This document shows positions 35,076 to 42,941 of a stretch of 64,000 bases of DNA, piece after piece. A program made the position numbers and the translations under genes. The notes beneath the pieces are model-generated. The model saw nothing but the letters and a program-made list of their open reading frames with translations. It searched no databases and was not told the origin of the DNA. This stretch comes from Phycisphaerales bacterium (GTDB taxonomy: Bacteria > Planctomycetota > Phycisphaerae > Phycisphaerales > UBA1924), in assembly GCA_013360675.1 (NCBI GenBank), contig JABWBB010000009.1, positions 1 to 64,000 on the forward strand, in the 5' to 3' direction. Within the stretch, counting starts at the first letter, position 1. Each line of letters begins with the position of its first letter.

Positions 35076-36800
35076 ATGCAGCGGGCGTTGATCAGCCGCC
35101 AACTCTGGCACTATGGCCTCCTGGGCGCGATGCTCGCGCTGCTGGGGGTCTTTCTGGTTTACCCGATTCTGCTGACGGTGCGGGGTGGTTTTTACGCCGA
35201 CCCGGCCACGCGCAGCGGGTTCACGCTCGAGCACCTAGTCATGGTCTTTCGCGACCCGGTGCTGGTCGAGGGGCTGCTCAACTCGTTCAAGATCGCGACG
35301 CTGACGACGACGCTGGCGATCCTGATCGCCCTGCCGCTGGCGGTCTTGTCGGCGTGGTACCGGTTTCCGGGCAAGGCCTTCTTCAACGCGGCGGTGCTGG
35401 TGCCGCTGATCCTGCCCCCCTTTGTCGGAGCGATCGGCATGCGGGCGCTGCTGGGGCGCGAGGGTGCCGTGAACGCGCTGCTGGGGACTGACTTTGACAT
35501 CCTGGGCGACGCCAAGCTCGCGGGTGTGGTGCTGGTCCAGTCGCTGGCGCTCTATCCGATCATCTTTCTCAACGCGACGGCGTCGCTGGCGAACCTCGAC
35601 CCCGCGCTCAACGAGGCGGCGGAGAACCTGGGGTGCGGGCCCTGGCGGCGGTTCTTCCGCATCACGCTGCCGCTGGTGAGGCCCGGGCTCTTCGCAGGGG
35701 CGACGATCGTCTTCATCTGGTCGTTCACCGAGTTGGGCACGCCGCTGATGTTCGACTATTACCGGGTGACGCCGGTGCAGATCTTCTATGGGCTCAAGGA
35801 GGTCGAGAACTCGGCCCGCCCCTATGCGTTGACGGTGGTGCTGCTGGCCAGCGCGGTGGGGCTCTACGTGCTGGGGAAGGTGGTCTTTGGCGGGCGCGGG
35901 CACGCGATGTACAGCAAGGCCTCGAGAGCCGCGGGCGAGAAGAGCGTGGGCGGATGGGGCTGGGCGATCGCGGGGGTCTTCGCGCTGGTGGGATCGGCGG
36001 CGATCATGCCGCACCTTGGCGTGGTGCTGACCAGCGTGGCCAGCCCGGGGCAGTGGTACAAGTCGGTGCTCCCCGAGCACTACACGCTGTCGCACTTCGG
36101 GCAGGCGCTGGGCTCGCCCGATTCGTTCCGCTCGATCATGAACAGCCTGAAACTGTCGATCGCGGCGATGACGTTCGACATCGTGCTGGGCGTGCTGGTG
36201 GCCTATGTGATCGTGCGCACGAACGTGCGCGGCCGGCAGGTGCTCGATGCGCTGTGCATGCTCCCGCTGGCCGTGCCCGGGCTGGTCATGGCCTTTGGGT
36301 ATGTCGCGATGAGCCTCGAGTGGCCCTTTGGGCGCGGGCCGCTGGGCGGGTTTGCGAGCGTCTTCGCGGCGGACCCCAACCCCATCCCCTTCTTGATCAT
36401 CGCCTATTCGGTGCGCCGATTGCCCTACATCGTGCGCTCGACGGTGGCCGGGCTCGAGCAGACCAGCGGCGAGTTGGAGGAGGCGGCGGTGAACCTGGGG
36501 GCCAGCCGCGTGACGGCGATGCGTCGCGTGATCGTGCCGCTGATCATGGCCAACCTGATCGCCGGGGGCCTGCTGGTCTTCAGTTTCTCGATGCTCGAGG
36601 TGAGCGACTCGCTGATTTTGGCCCAGCAGGCGGTGGACTTCCCCGTGACCAAGGCGATCTGGAGCTTCATGGACCGCCTGGGCGACGGCCCGTCGATCGC
36701 CAGCGCGATGGGCGTCTGGGGCATGGCCCTGCTCACGCTCACGCTCTTTGGGGCGTCGAGTCTGCTGGGGAAGAAACTCGGGTCGATCTTCCGGGTTTGA
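35076..36800 (+). CDS. ABC transporter permease with two fused MetI-like domains (FbpB-like)
   Basis: The protein has 574 aa with about twelve hydrophobic segments arranged as two binding-protein-dependent permease halves. Each half has an EAA loop that contacts the ATPase: EAAENLGCGPWRRFF (about residue 180) and EAAVNLGASRVTAMRR (about 470). Such fusions are typical of ferric iron and thiosulfate-like importers. No ATPase or periplasmic binding protein is nearby, so the substrate remains open. The ATG at 35076 begins just before the first membrane helix; no ribosome site was seen and upstream in-frame codons overlap the divergent gene. Confidence 0.88.
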   Translation: MQRALISRQLWHYGLLGAMLALLGVFLVYPILLTVRGGFYADPATRSGFTLEHLVMVFRDPVLVEGLLNSFKIATLTTTLAILIALPLAVLSAWYRFPGKAFFNAAVLVPLILPPFVGAIGMRALLGREGAVNALLGTDFDILGDAKLAGVVLVQSLALYPIIFLNATASLANLDPALNEAAENLGCGPWRRFFRITLPLVRPGLFAGATIVFIWSFTELGTPLMFDYYRVTPVQIFYGLKEVENSARPYALTVVLLASAVGLYVLGKVVFGGRGHAMYSKASRAAGEKSVGGWGWAIAGVFALVGSAAIMPHLGVVLTSVASPGQWYKSVLPEHYTLSHFGQALGSPDSFRSIMNSLKLSIAAMTFDIVLGVLVAYVIVRTNVRGRQVLDALCMLPLAVPGLVMAFGYVAMSLEWPFGRGPLGGFASVFAADPNPIPFLIIAYSVRRLPYIVRSTVAGLEQTSGELEEAAVNLGASRVTAMRRVIVPLIMANLIAGGLLVFSFSMLEVSDSLILAQQAVDFPVTKAIWSFMDRLGDGPSIASAMGVWGMALLTLTLFGASSLLGKKLGSIFRV

Positions 36801-36919
36801 CCGCGGGCTATCGGCTTGTTACCTGCTGCACAGCAGTCACTTACGAGGGCGTGAAACCCACGGGCGTGGAATCCCTATAATGATCACTAACATGCGCGAT
36901 CATGCGCAGGAGGACGATC

Positions 36920-37351
36920 ATGCAGGCGATGAAGAACGCGGTGGTGGGGACGGCGTTGGCGGGGTTGCTGGCGGGGATGTCGGGGTGCATCATCGTGTCG
37001 ACGCACCGCGACGGGGAGCGGCTGTCGCGCGAAGAGGCCGAGTGCGTGCCCGCGCTCGCGCCGGGCGAGACACTCCCCTCGGTGGAGAGCCGTCACGCGG
37101 AATCGTTCGCGAAACTTCGCCCAGGGATGAGCGTGGATGAGTTCAAGGCGGCGTTCCCCTCGGCGGTCTTTGTGAAGCAGCAGCAGGTCGACGGCGAGCC
37201 GGTCGACGCGTACCGCGTGTCGATCAACGAGCGGTTGCGCTATCGCAGCAGCCGCTATGCCTTCACCCACTCGGACTCCAAGTGGTTCTATTTCCGCCCG
37301 TCGGGGCTGGTGTATTGGGGCGCTTCCAACCAGTGGAAGAACGTGAAGTAA
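36920..37351 (+). CDS. Lipoprotein of unknown function
   Basis: The protein has 143 aa with lipobox MSGC (about residue 22). The mature domain (about 30-143) has the sequence LRPGMSVDEFKAAFP, a short helix typical of SmpA/OmlA-like (BamE-like) outer-membrane lipoproteins, followed by strands with aromatic residues. That similarity is weak. The ATG at 36920 has AGGAGG seven bases upstream and is preferred to the ATGs at 36902 and 36929. pdxA starts 28 bases after the stop. Confidence 0.75.
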   Translation: MQAMKNAVVGTALAGLLAGMSGCIIVSTHRDGERLSREEAECVPALAPGETLPSVESRHAESFAKLRPGMSVDEFKAAFPSAVFVKQQQVDGEPVDAYRVSINERLRYRSSRYAFTHSDSKWFYFRPSGLVYWGASNQWKNVK

Positions 37352-37379
37352 GCGCCCCGCCCGCGACGTACCATCGCGG

Positions 37380-38396
37380 GTGAACGCGACGCCAGCCACC
37401 AAAGCCGTCATCGGCGTGACCATGGGCGATCCCGGCGGGATCGGGCCCGAGGTGGTGGTTCGCGCATTGGCCGATGCCTCGGTGCGGGCGGCGGGGGTCT
37501 ATCGCATCTACGGGTGCGAGCAGGCGCTGGTGAAAGCCGCGTCGCTCGCAGGGCTGCCCCCGGTCTGGCGCGAGGGAGCGGGGGTCGAACTTGTGTCCGT
37601 CGAGGGGGGCGCGACCGAAGCCAAGCCCACGAAGGCGGGCGGGGCGGCGTCGCTGCGCGCGCTTGATGCGGCGATATTGGCGGCTAAGGCGCCCCCGGGC
37701 CGCCCCGACGCCATCGACGCCATCGTCACCGCGCCCATCTGCAAGGAAGCCTGGGCCCTCGCGGGCGAGACGCGTTTCCCGGGGCACACCGAGTTGCTCG
37801 CCGATCGATTCGGCGCCAAGCGCGTGGCGATGATGTTCCACGCGGCGGCGGGCGGTGGGTACGCCGCGTTCAACGTCGTCCTCGCCACCACGCACATTCC
37901 ACTTTCGCGGGTCGCGATTGAACTGACCGAGAAGCGCGTGTACGACGCGATCTCGCTGGGGGCCGAGGGCGTGCGACGCCTTGGCGTGGCCTCGCCGCGG
38001 GTGGGCGTGCTGGGGCTCAACCCCCACGCGGGCGAGCACGGCGTGCTGGGCGATGACGAATCGCGCGTGATCACGCCCGCGATCGAGCGGGCGAAGACCG
38101 CGGGGATCGACGCCCAGGGTCCCTTCCCGGCGGACACGTTCTTTAACCGCTGCACGCGGGGCGAGTTTGACCTCGCGGTGGCGATGTATCACGACCAGGG
38201 ATTGATCCCGGTGAAGTTGCTCGCGTGGGACCGGGCGGTGAACATCACGCTGGGGCTGCCGATCGTGCGCACGAGCCCCGACCACGGGACGGCGTTCGAC
38301 ATCGCGGGCAAGAGCGCGGCGGACGCGGGGAGCATGAAAGCCGCGCTGCTGCTGGCGGCGAGGATGGCCACGCGTGCCGGGCGGCGCGAGGCGTGA
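37380..38396 (+). CDS. pdxA: 4-hydroxythreonine-4-phosphate dehydrogenase
   Basis: The protein has 338 aa and acts in pyridoxal 5'-phosphate synthesis. The N-terminal MGDPGGIGPE signature, the metal-binding His in FPGHTELLA (about residue 139), YHDQGLIPVK (about 265) and the SPDHGTAFDIAGK motif (about 300) are all present. The start is GTG at 37380. The stop TGA overlaps the GTG start of the MATE exporter gene, so they are translationally coupled. Confidence 0.96.
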   Translation: MNATPATKAVIGVTMGDPGGIGPEVVVRALADASVRAAGVYRIYGCEQALVKAASLAGLPPVWREGAGVELVSVEGGATEAKPTKAGGAASLRALDAAILAAKAPPGRPDAIDAIVTAPICKEAWALAGETRFPGHTELLADRFGAKRVAMMFHAAAGGGYAAFNVVLATTHIPLSRVAIELTEKRVYDAISLGAEGVRRLGVASPRVGVLGLNPHAGEHGVLGDDESRVITPAIERAKTAGIDAQGPFPADTFFNRCTRGEFDLAVAMYHDQGLIPVKLLAWDRAVNITLGLPIVRTSPDHGTAFDIAGKSAADAGSMKAALLLAARMATRAGRREA

Positions 38397-39796
38397 GCGA
38401 GCCAGCGATCGATACCCGCTCGCCCCTGCGCGAGCTGCTGAGCATGGCCGCCCCGGTTGTGGCGACGATGACGTCGTACACGATCATGCAGTTCGTGGAC
38501 AAGGTGATGGTCTCGCGGATCGGGCCCGACCCGATCTATGTCGGGGCGCAGGGCAACGGCGGGCTGGCCACGTTCGTGCCCATCTCGGTGGTGATGGGTT
38601 TCATGTCGGTGGTGAGCACGTACGTCTCGCAGAACCTGGGGGCGGGCAAGCCCGAGCGCAGCCCGGCCTACGCGTGGGCGGGGCTGTGGATCGCGCTGGC
38701 GGGGGCGGTGGTGCTGCTGCCCTATGCCTTCGTGCTCGACGAGATCTTTTCGTGGCTGGGGCACGACGAACGCTCGGCACGCCTGTCGGCCGACTATGGC
38801 AAGATCCTGATCTATGGCGCGTTCTTCTCGATGGGGGCACGCGGCATCACGCAGTTCTTCTTTGGGCTGCACCGGCCCAAGGTCGTGCTCGTCTCGGGGG
38901 TGACGGGCAACCTCGTCAACTTCGGCGTCAACTACCTGCTCATCTTCGGGAACTGGGGCTTCCCGGCGTTGGGGCTGCAGGGGGCGGCGATCGGCACGGT
39001 CGCGGGGACGGCGGTCGAGATGGGCATCCCCGTCGCCGTGTTTCTCAGCGCCCGATACAACACCCAATACGCCACGCGCGGGGCGTGGCGGCCCGATTGG
39101 GCGAAGATGCGCGACATCTGGCGCATCGGCTGGCCCGGGGCCGCGATGTTCGGCAACGAGATGCTCTGCTGGTCGATCTTCATGGTCTATCTCGTGGGCG
39201 GGTTCGGGCCTGCGCACGCGACGGCGGGGTGGATCGCCCATCAATACATGATGATCTCGTTCATGCCCGCCATCGGCATCTCGGTGGCGATGACGGCGAT
39301 CGTCGGGCGCTACATGGGCATGGGGCGACCCGACCTTGCGGCCCACCGCTCGTGGCTGGGGCTGAAACTGGCGATGGGCTATATGGCGTTGTGCGCGATC
39401 GGCTTTGTGGTGCTGCGCGAGCCGCTGGTGGGGTTCTTCCTGCAGCGCGACACCAGCCCCGAGGATGCGCGCATCCTGGTGACCATGGGCTCGCGCTTCA
39501 TGATTGTCGTGGCGACGTTTCAGTTGTGCGACGCGGTGGCCATGACGCTCTCGGGGGCGCTGCGCGGCGCGGGCGACACCGTGTGGGTGGGCGTGGTGAC
39601 GCTGGTGCTGTCGTGGGCGCTGATCGTCGGCGGCGGGGTGCTGGTCGTGCGGCTGTTCCCGGGGCTCGAGTCGCTGGGCCCATGGCTCGCCGCGGCGGCG
39701 TACATCGCGTGTTTGAGTTTGGCCGTACTTGTTCGGTTTGCCTCGGGACGGTGGAAGAGCATGCGATTGGCGGGGGTGGAGGCGAGGGGGGAGTGA
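38393..39796 (+). CDS. MATE-family efflux transporter
   Basis: The protein has 467 aa with about twelve membrane helices in two similar halves. It aligns with NorM/DinF-type exporters that expel cationic compounds in exchange for Na+ or H+. The start is GTG at 38393, overlapping the pdxA stop. The last 50 codons recur in diverged form at 41141-41297, after the AT-rich gene, so this gene borders a rearrangement. This copy has the complete C-terminus. Confidence 0.92.
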   Translation: MSEPAIDTRSPLRELLSMAAPVVATMTSYTIMQFVDKVMVSRIGPDPIYVGAQGNGGLATFVPISVVMGFMSVVSTYVSQNLGAGKPERSPAYAWAGLWIALAGAVVLLPYAFVLDEIFSWLGHDERSARLSADYGKILIYGAFFSMGARGITQFFFGLHRPKVVLVSGVTGNLVNFGVNYLLIFGNWGFPALGLQGAAIGTVAGTAVEMGIPVAVFLSARYNTQYATRGAWRPDWAKMRDIWRIGWPGAAMFGNEMLCWSIFMVYLVGGFGPAHATAGWIAHQYMMISFMPAIGISVAMTAIVGRYMGMGRPDLAAHRSWLGLKLAMGYMALCAIGFVVLREPLVGFFLQRDTSPEDARILVTMGSRFMIVVATFQLCDAVAMTLSGALRGAGDTVWVGVVTLVLSWALIVGGGVLVVRLFPGLESLGPWLAAAAYIACLSLAVLVRFASGRWKSMRLAGVEARGE

Positions 39797-39864
39797 CGAG
39801 CCATCGAGCCGCGAGAAGGCTTACCCACATCAGTGTTGAAATGTTTGAGAGTGGACGAATCCTG

Positions 39865-39894
39865 TTGACACGCCGTCGGTACACAGAGTAGGTT
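39865..39894 (+). promoter_or_regulatory. Candidate promoter of the AT-rich gene
   Basis: A perfect -35 box TTGACA (39865-39870) is followed after 18 bases by TAGGTT (39889-39894), a weak -10. It lies 74 bases before the start codon at 39968 in sequence already less GC-rich than the flanks. No transcription data are available. Confidence 0.35.
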
Positions 39895-39902
39895 GGCTTA
39901 CC

Positions 39903-39949
39903 CCCGGGCGCGAATCCCGGGCGCGAATCCCGGGCGCGAATCCCGGGCG
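39903..39949. repeat. 13-bp tandem repeat, 3.6 copies
   Basis: The unit CCCGGGCGCGAAT starts at 39903, 39916 and 39929, with a partial fourth unit at 39942. It sits between the candidate promoter and the ribosome site of the AT-rich gene, at the compositional boundary. Each unit contains the palindrome CCCGGG. There are no spacers, so it is not a CRISPR array. Confidence 0.9.
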
Positions 39950-39967
39950 AAACGTGGGGAACAGTCA

Positions 39968-41017
39968 ATGACACTAGGGGTTCGTCAGCTTTTAGGTCTA
40001 GCAGGTATCGTATTTGTGCCGCATGTGACCATTGCGGGACTATCAGAGCCCAACAACTGTATACAATGCACAAGCTCGACAGGATTACATTGCGCCGAAG
40101 TGTATCAGCCCAATACAAACAATCGTTGGGGTGCGGCTTGTGGGGCCGCAGCATCAATCAATGCCGCCGACTCCATTACGCAAACGGTTTCGGTTACTTG
40201 TAATGGAATAGGTTACTCAGTTTCCCAAGTTCGTATGGTAGGCACATCCTGTACGTGCCAATCGGCCCCATGTGGAAAAGTGTATTTGCGTCTATGCTAC
40301 CCAAACTCTACTGTCACCGTGAGAGTATGTCGCGAGCGATACAGAATATTTATACCAAGCGGCGACTACATTTGTGGCCGACCAGTCGGAGAATGGGAAG
40401 ATCGGTATCGGGATGTCGTGACGACGCACTTTGAGTCGGGGGGCACAGTATTTTGTACGTGCAAGCACGAGGATGATCCGTGTCTCTGCCGTCAGGCGGG
40501 AAACGAGAATTGTCCTTGTCCGGGAGGCACTGGAACAACAAGTCTGACGTATGGCGACGAAAAGCAGATTGTGCCGTTTCGCGTACTCTCTATGGATGTG
40601 TCCCCATTTGTTGATTCATTGCCCATCCTAGGCGTTCCTTCAATAATGGATGAGACCTCACTATCGCAGCGAGTAAGCATATTCGATTCAATCACTCGAG
40701 CAATACTGGCAGAAACCCTTCCAATCGATCAGGTGACGCTGCAGATGGAGAGTGGACAGAGGTATTCTGGGTCCCCCGCGGAGATATCGGCATGGCTTCT
40801 CGATCTTATTGATCAATCGGTATCCTCTGCCGCAAAGTACGACATCGACGGGAGCGGCATAGTTGACGGTAATGATTTGCTCTTATTTGATGATCTGAGC
40901 AATTTACAAGCATGGAATGGCGTAACGTTCTCAATTCTAGACGTAAACGGCGACAAGAATATCGACTACGATGATCGCTGCGAAATAGTTAATCATTTTG
41001 GTACTTACGTCGACTAG
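39968..41017 (+). CDS. AT-rich foreign gene: secreted Cys-rich protein with canonical dockerin-like C-terminus
   Basis: The protein has 349 aa. GGGGAA precedes the ATG at 39968, and a signal peptide ends near residue 24. Residues 30-190 are cysteine-rich, with C-x-C pairs (TCTCQSAPC, CTCKHEDDPCLC, CPCPGG) that probably form disulfides. The C-terminus has two canonical 12-residue calcium loops, DIDGSGIVDGND (292-303) and DVNGDKNIDYDD (325-336), as in type I dockerins, and does not end in Gly-Cys. Codons such as ATA, TTA and AGT, rare elsewhere in the window, are common here, and the GC content is visibly lower, so the gene was probably acquired by transfer. I do not recognise the N-terminal domain. 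Confidence 0.82.
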   Translation: MTLGVRQLLGLAGIVFVPHVTIAGLSEPNNCIQCTSSTGLHCAEVYQPNTNNRWGAACGAAASINAADSITQTVSVTCNGIGYSVSQVRMVGTSCTCQSAPCGKVYLRLCYPNSTVTVRVCRERYRIFIPSGDYICGRPVGEWEDRYRDVVTTHFESGGTVFCTCKHEDDPCLCRQAGNENCPCPGGTGTTSLTYGDEKQIVPFRVLSMDVSPFVDSLPILGVPSIMDETSLSQRVSIFDSITRAILAETLPIDQVTLQMESGQRYSGSPAEISAWLLDLIDQSVSSAAKYDIDGSGIVDGNDLLLFDDLSNLQAWNGVTFSILDVNGDKNIDYDDRCEIVNHFGTYVD

Positions 41018-41140
41018 CTATCAGCGTGGGTATGCTAAGGCGTCAGTGGCCCAATCACGCCTTAATCGCATAAACGGGTCGGCTGTTGATTCACACGCCC
41101 TTGCCAATGAGCAATGGCGTTTTTATTGGTGCATTTCGGG
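41018..41140. other. AT-richer spacer after the foreign gene
   Basis: This stretch contains a perfect 8-bp inverted repeat (41038-41045 with 41059-41066, 13-base loop) that may end transcription of the foreign gene, although no T-run follows. The compositional change back to GC-rich DNA occurs around 41135. No integron attC core sequences were recognised. Confidence 0.5.
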
Positions 41141-41297
41141 CTGGGCGCTGGTGCGGCTGTTCCCGGGGCTCGAGTCGCTGGGGCCATGGCTCGCCGCGGC
41201 GGCGTACATCGCGTGCCTGAGCTTGGCCGTGCTCGGTCGGTTTATGTCAGGGCAGTGGAAGGCGATGCGGCTGGTGGGGGAGGCGGGGCACGCGTAG
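41141..41297 (+). pseudogene. Second, diverged copy of the MATE transporter 3' end
   Basis: The frame ends with residues nearly the same as the MATE C-terminus: RLFPGLESLGPWLAAAAY and the following ten residues are identical, and then the tails differ (GRFMSGQWKAMRLVGE here, VRFASGRWKSMRLAGV in the gene). The DNA differs at many third codon positions, so it is not a recent copy. A 24-base gap relative to the intact gene lies near its left end. Without the membrane core it cannot work. Together with the intact 3' end at 39606-39796 it brackets the AT-rich gene. Confidence 0.85.
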
Positions 41298-41349
41298 ATC
41301 GCGCCTATCCTTACGGCTCGAAACGGCATTTCGACAGGAGCAGATTTCG

Positions 41350-42288
41350 ATGGCCCACGATCCGCTTGATACGGTGATCGGTACGCAGCAGTCGGCGCGC
41401 AGGGACGCGTCGGCGGCGGCAAAGCATCTCGCCCAGGCCGACAAGGCCGACGCGAGCCAGGACCGCTGGACGGCGATCGCGGAACTCCGGCGCGCTGTCG
41501 GCACCGATCCCGAGAGCCCCAGCGCGATGTTCCGCCTGGCCTATCACCTCGACCTGGTGGGCGAGGAGGATGAATCGCTGAGCCTGTTCGAGCAGGTCTG
41601 CGCCCGTCCGCCGGCGAACGTCAACGCCCTGATCAACCTCGCGGTGCTCTACGAGGACCGCGAGGAGTTCGCCAGCGCCGAGCGCTGCCTTCGCCAGGTG
41701 CTCGATACCGATCCGAACCACCCGCGGGCGCGGCTGTACATCAAGGACGTGCAGGCTAGCCGCGAGATGGTGGTCGAGGAAGAGGCTGACCGCGACGTCT
41801 TCAAGCGCAAGGCGCTGCTCGACACGCCCGTGAGCGACTTTGAGCTCTCGGTGCGGGCCCGCACGTGCCTCAAGCGCATGAACATCCGCTCGCTGGGCGA
41901 TCTGCTCAAGATCACCGAGGCCGAGTTGCTCAGTTACAAGAACTTCGGCGAGAGCAGCCTGCTCGAGATCAAGAAGATGCTCACGGCCAAGGGGCTGCGC
42001 CTGGGCCAGGGTCTGGAAGAGGCGCACCGCCAGGCCCGGCGGGCGCTCATGGAGCAGTACAAGGGCACGGGGCAGGAGACGATCCTGGCCAAGCCCGTCA
42101 GCGACCTTCAGTTGTCGGTGCGGGCCCGCAAGGCGCTGCAGCTGCTCAACATCCAGTCGCTGGGCGACCTGGCCAGCCACACCGAGGCCGAGCTCATGGG
42201 CATCAAGAACTTCGGCGCGACCTCGCTCACCGAGGTGCGCGAGCGACTGGCCGAGCATGGCCTGGGTCTGCGCAAGATCGAGTCCTGA
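41350..42288 (+). CDS. TPR protein with two RNA polymerase alpha C-terminal domains
   Basis: The protein has 312 aa. TPR-like helices fill about 35-135. Two alphaCTD helix-hairpin-helix domains follow (about 158-225 and 244-310). Each matches E. coli alphaCTD: LSVRARTCL and LSVRARKAL keep the Arg equivalent to R265 that contacts the DNA minor groove, and KNFGESSL/KNFGATSL match the NLGKKSL segment. The polymerase-assembly N-terminal domain is absent. The ATG at 41350 has AGGAG upstream. The likely role is in transcription, contacting UP-element DNA or activators; this is inferred from the domains. Planctomycetes are known to carry such proteins. Confidence 0.88.
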   Translation: MAHDPLDTVIGTQQSARRDASAAAKHLAQADKADASQDRWTAIAELRRAVGTDPESPSAMFRLAYHLDLVGEEDESLSLFEQVCARPPANVNALINLAVLYEDREEFASAERCLRQVLDTDPNHPRARLYIKDVQASREMVVEEEADRDVFKRKALLDTPVSDFELSVRARTCLKRMNIRSLGDLLKITEAELLSYKNFGESSLLEIKKMLTAKGLRLGQGLEEAHRQARRALMEQYKGTGQETILAKPVSDLQLSVRARKALQLLNIQSLGDLASHTEAELMGIKNFGATSLTEVRERLAEHGLGLRKIES

Positions 42289-42315
42289 TCGACACGCCGA
42301 ATCTCACGCCAAATC

Positions 42316-42636
42316 TCACGTAGGATCGGGGGCGGACGCATCGTCCGCCCCTTGTGTTGCGCGCGTCACCACGTCGGGATCGCGCTGCTTGGTGGCGTGG
42401 AACTTGGTGCGCGTGCGGGCGTATTCCTCGGGCGAGACGCGCAGGTCGGGCTCGCGCCCGGCCTTGTGCATGGCGTGGAGGTGGGTGAGGAAGGGCACGC
42501 ACCAGCCACAGCCCGTGCCCGCGCCCAGGCACTCGCTGATCAGCGACGCCACGGGGGGTTTTTCACGGTTCAGGTACGCGCGGATCTTCCGAAGCGAGAC
42601 ATGGAAGCACAGGCAGATCTCGTCGTCCTCGTGCAT
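42316..42636 (-). CDS. BFD-like [2Fe-2S]-binding protein
   Basis: The protein has 106 aa. The cluster ligands CxC (C8, C10) and CxxC (C43, C46) fit the bacterioferritin-associated ferredoxin fold, which helps release iron from bacterioferritin or carries electrons. About 50 extra C-terminal residues are charged and unassigned. The ATG at 42634-42636 gives the normal N-terminus; the longer open frame upstream runs through repeat DNA. No strong ribosome site was seen. Confidence 0.8.
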   Translation of the reverse strand: MHEDDEICLCFHVSLRKIRAYLNREKPPVASLISECLGAGTGCGWCVPFLTHLHAMHKAGREPDLRVSPEEYARTRTKFHATKQRDPDVVTRATQGADDASAPDPT

Positions 42637-42681
42637 GCGATGAGGGTAGGTCCCGCGGGCCGTGCGTTGTGCCGGGGAAGA

Positions 42682-42713
42682 CACCACGCGCCGCGCAGAC
42701 GCGTCGGGTAGTG
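42682..42713. repeat. REP-like 32-base hairpin, copy A1
   Basis: Arms of 14 bases (11 pairs) with a 4-base loop CAGA. It starts CACCACGCGCCGCG and is followed by GCAC. It is one of four copies (42682, 42854, 56144, 56325). The 305 bases between 42637 and 42941 contain only these repeats; open frames there follow repeat sequence and show no gene features. Confidence 0.75.
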
Positions 42714-42781
42714 GCACCCGGGCCAGCGTCCTCTCCCTGACGCTCGTGCTGCATGTCACGAGCATGCTCGGGTCTGGGTGC

Positions 42782-42817
42782 CACGACCCGCGGGCGGTCT
42801 GGCGCCCGCGCGTCGTG
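42782..42817. repeat. REP-like hairpin, copy B1
   Basis: A 36-base hairpin with 15-base arms (14 pairs) and a 6-base loop GTCTGG. The same element, with loop GTCTAA, is at 56091-56126. Both are preceded by GGTGC and followed by an A-type hairpin. Confidence 0.75.
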
Positions 42818-42853
42818 CGATGGGCGGATGTTTCATCGAGACGCGGGGGTGGA

Positions 42854-42885
42854 CACCACGCGCCGCGCAGACGCGTCGGGTGGTG
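42854..42885. repeat. REP-like 32-base hairpin, copy A2
   Basis: Same element as at 42682, arms with 12 of 14 pairs, loop CAGA. The flanking sequence GGGCCAGCGTCCTC is also shared with copy A1, so the local direct repeat extends to about 70 bases. Confidence 0.75.
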
Positions 42886-42941
42886 GCACACGGGCCAGCG
42901 TCCTCTTCTTGACGCCCGTGCGGCGGTCGATGCGGCGGGGC

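Noticed and set aside
39903-39949. CRISPR array
   Set aside because: Repeat units abut each other without spacers and are only 13 bases long.
41038-41066. Rho-independent terminator after the foreign gene
   Set aside because: The 8-bp stem is perfect, but no T-run follows on either strand, so I list it only as a structure.
39797-41350. Integron cassette with attC site
   Set aside because: I looked for RYYYAAC and GTTRRRY core sites around the AT-rich gene and saw no convincing pair; the flanking MATE repeat offers a simpler explanation.
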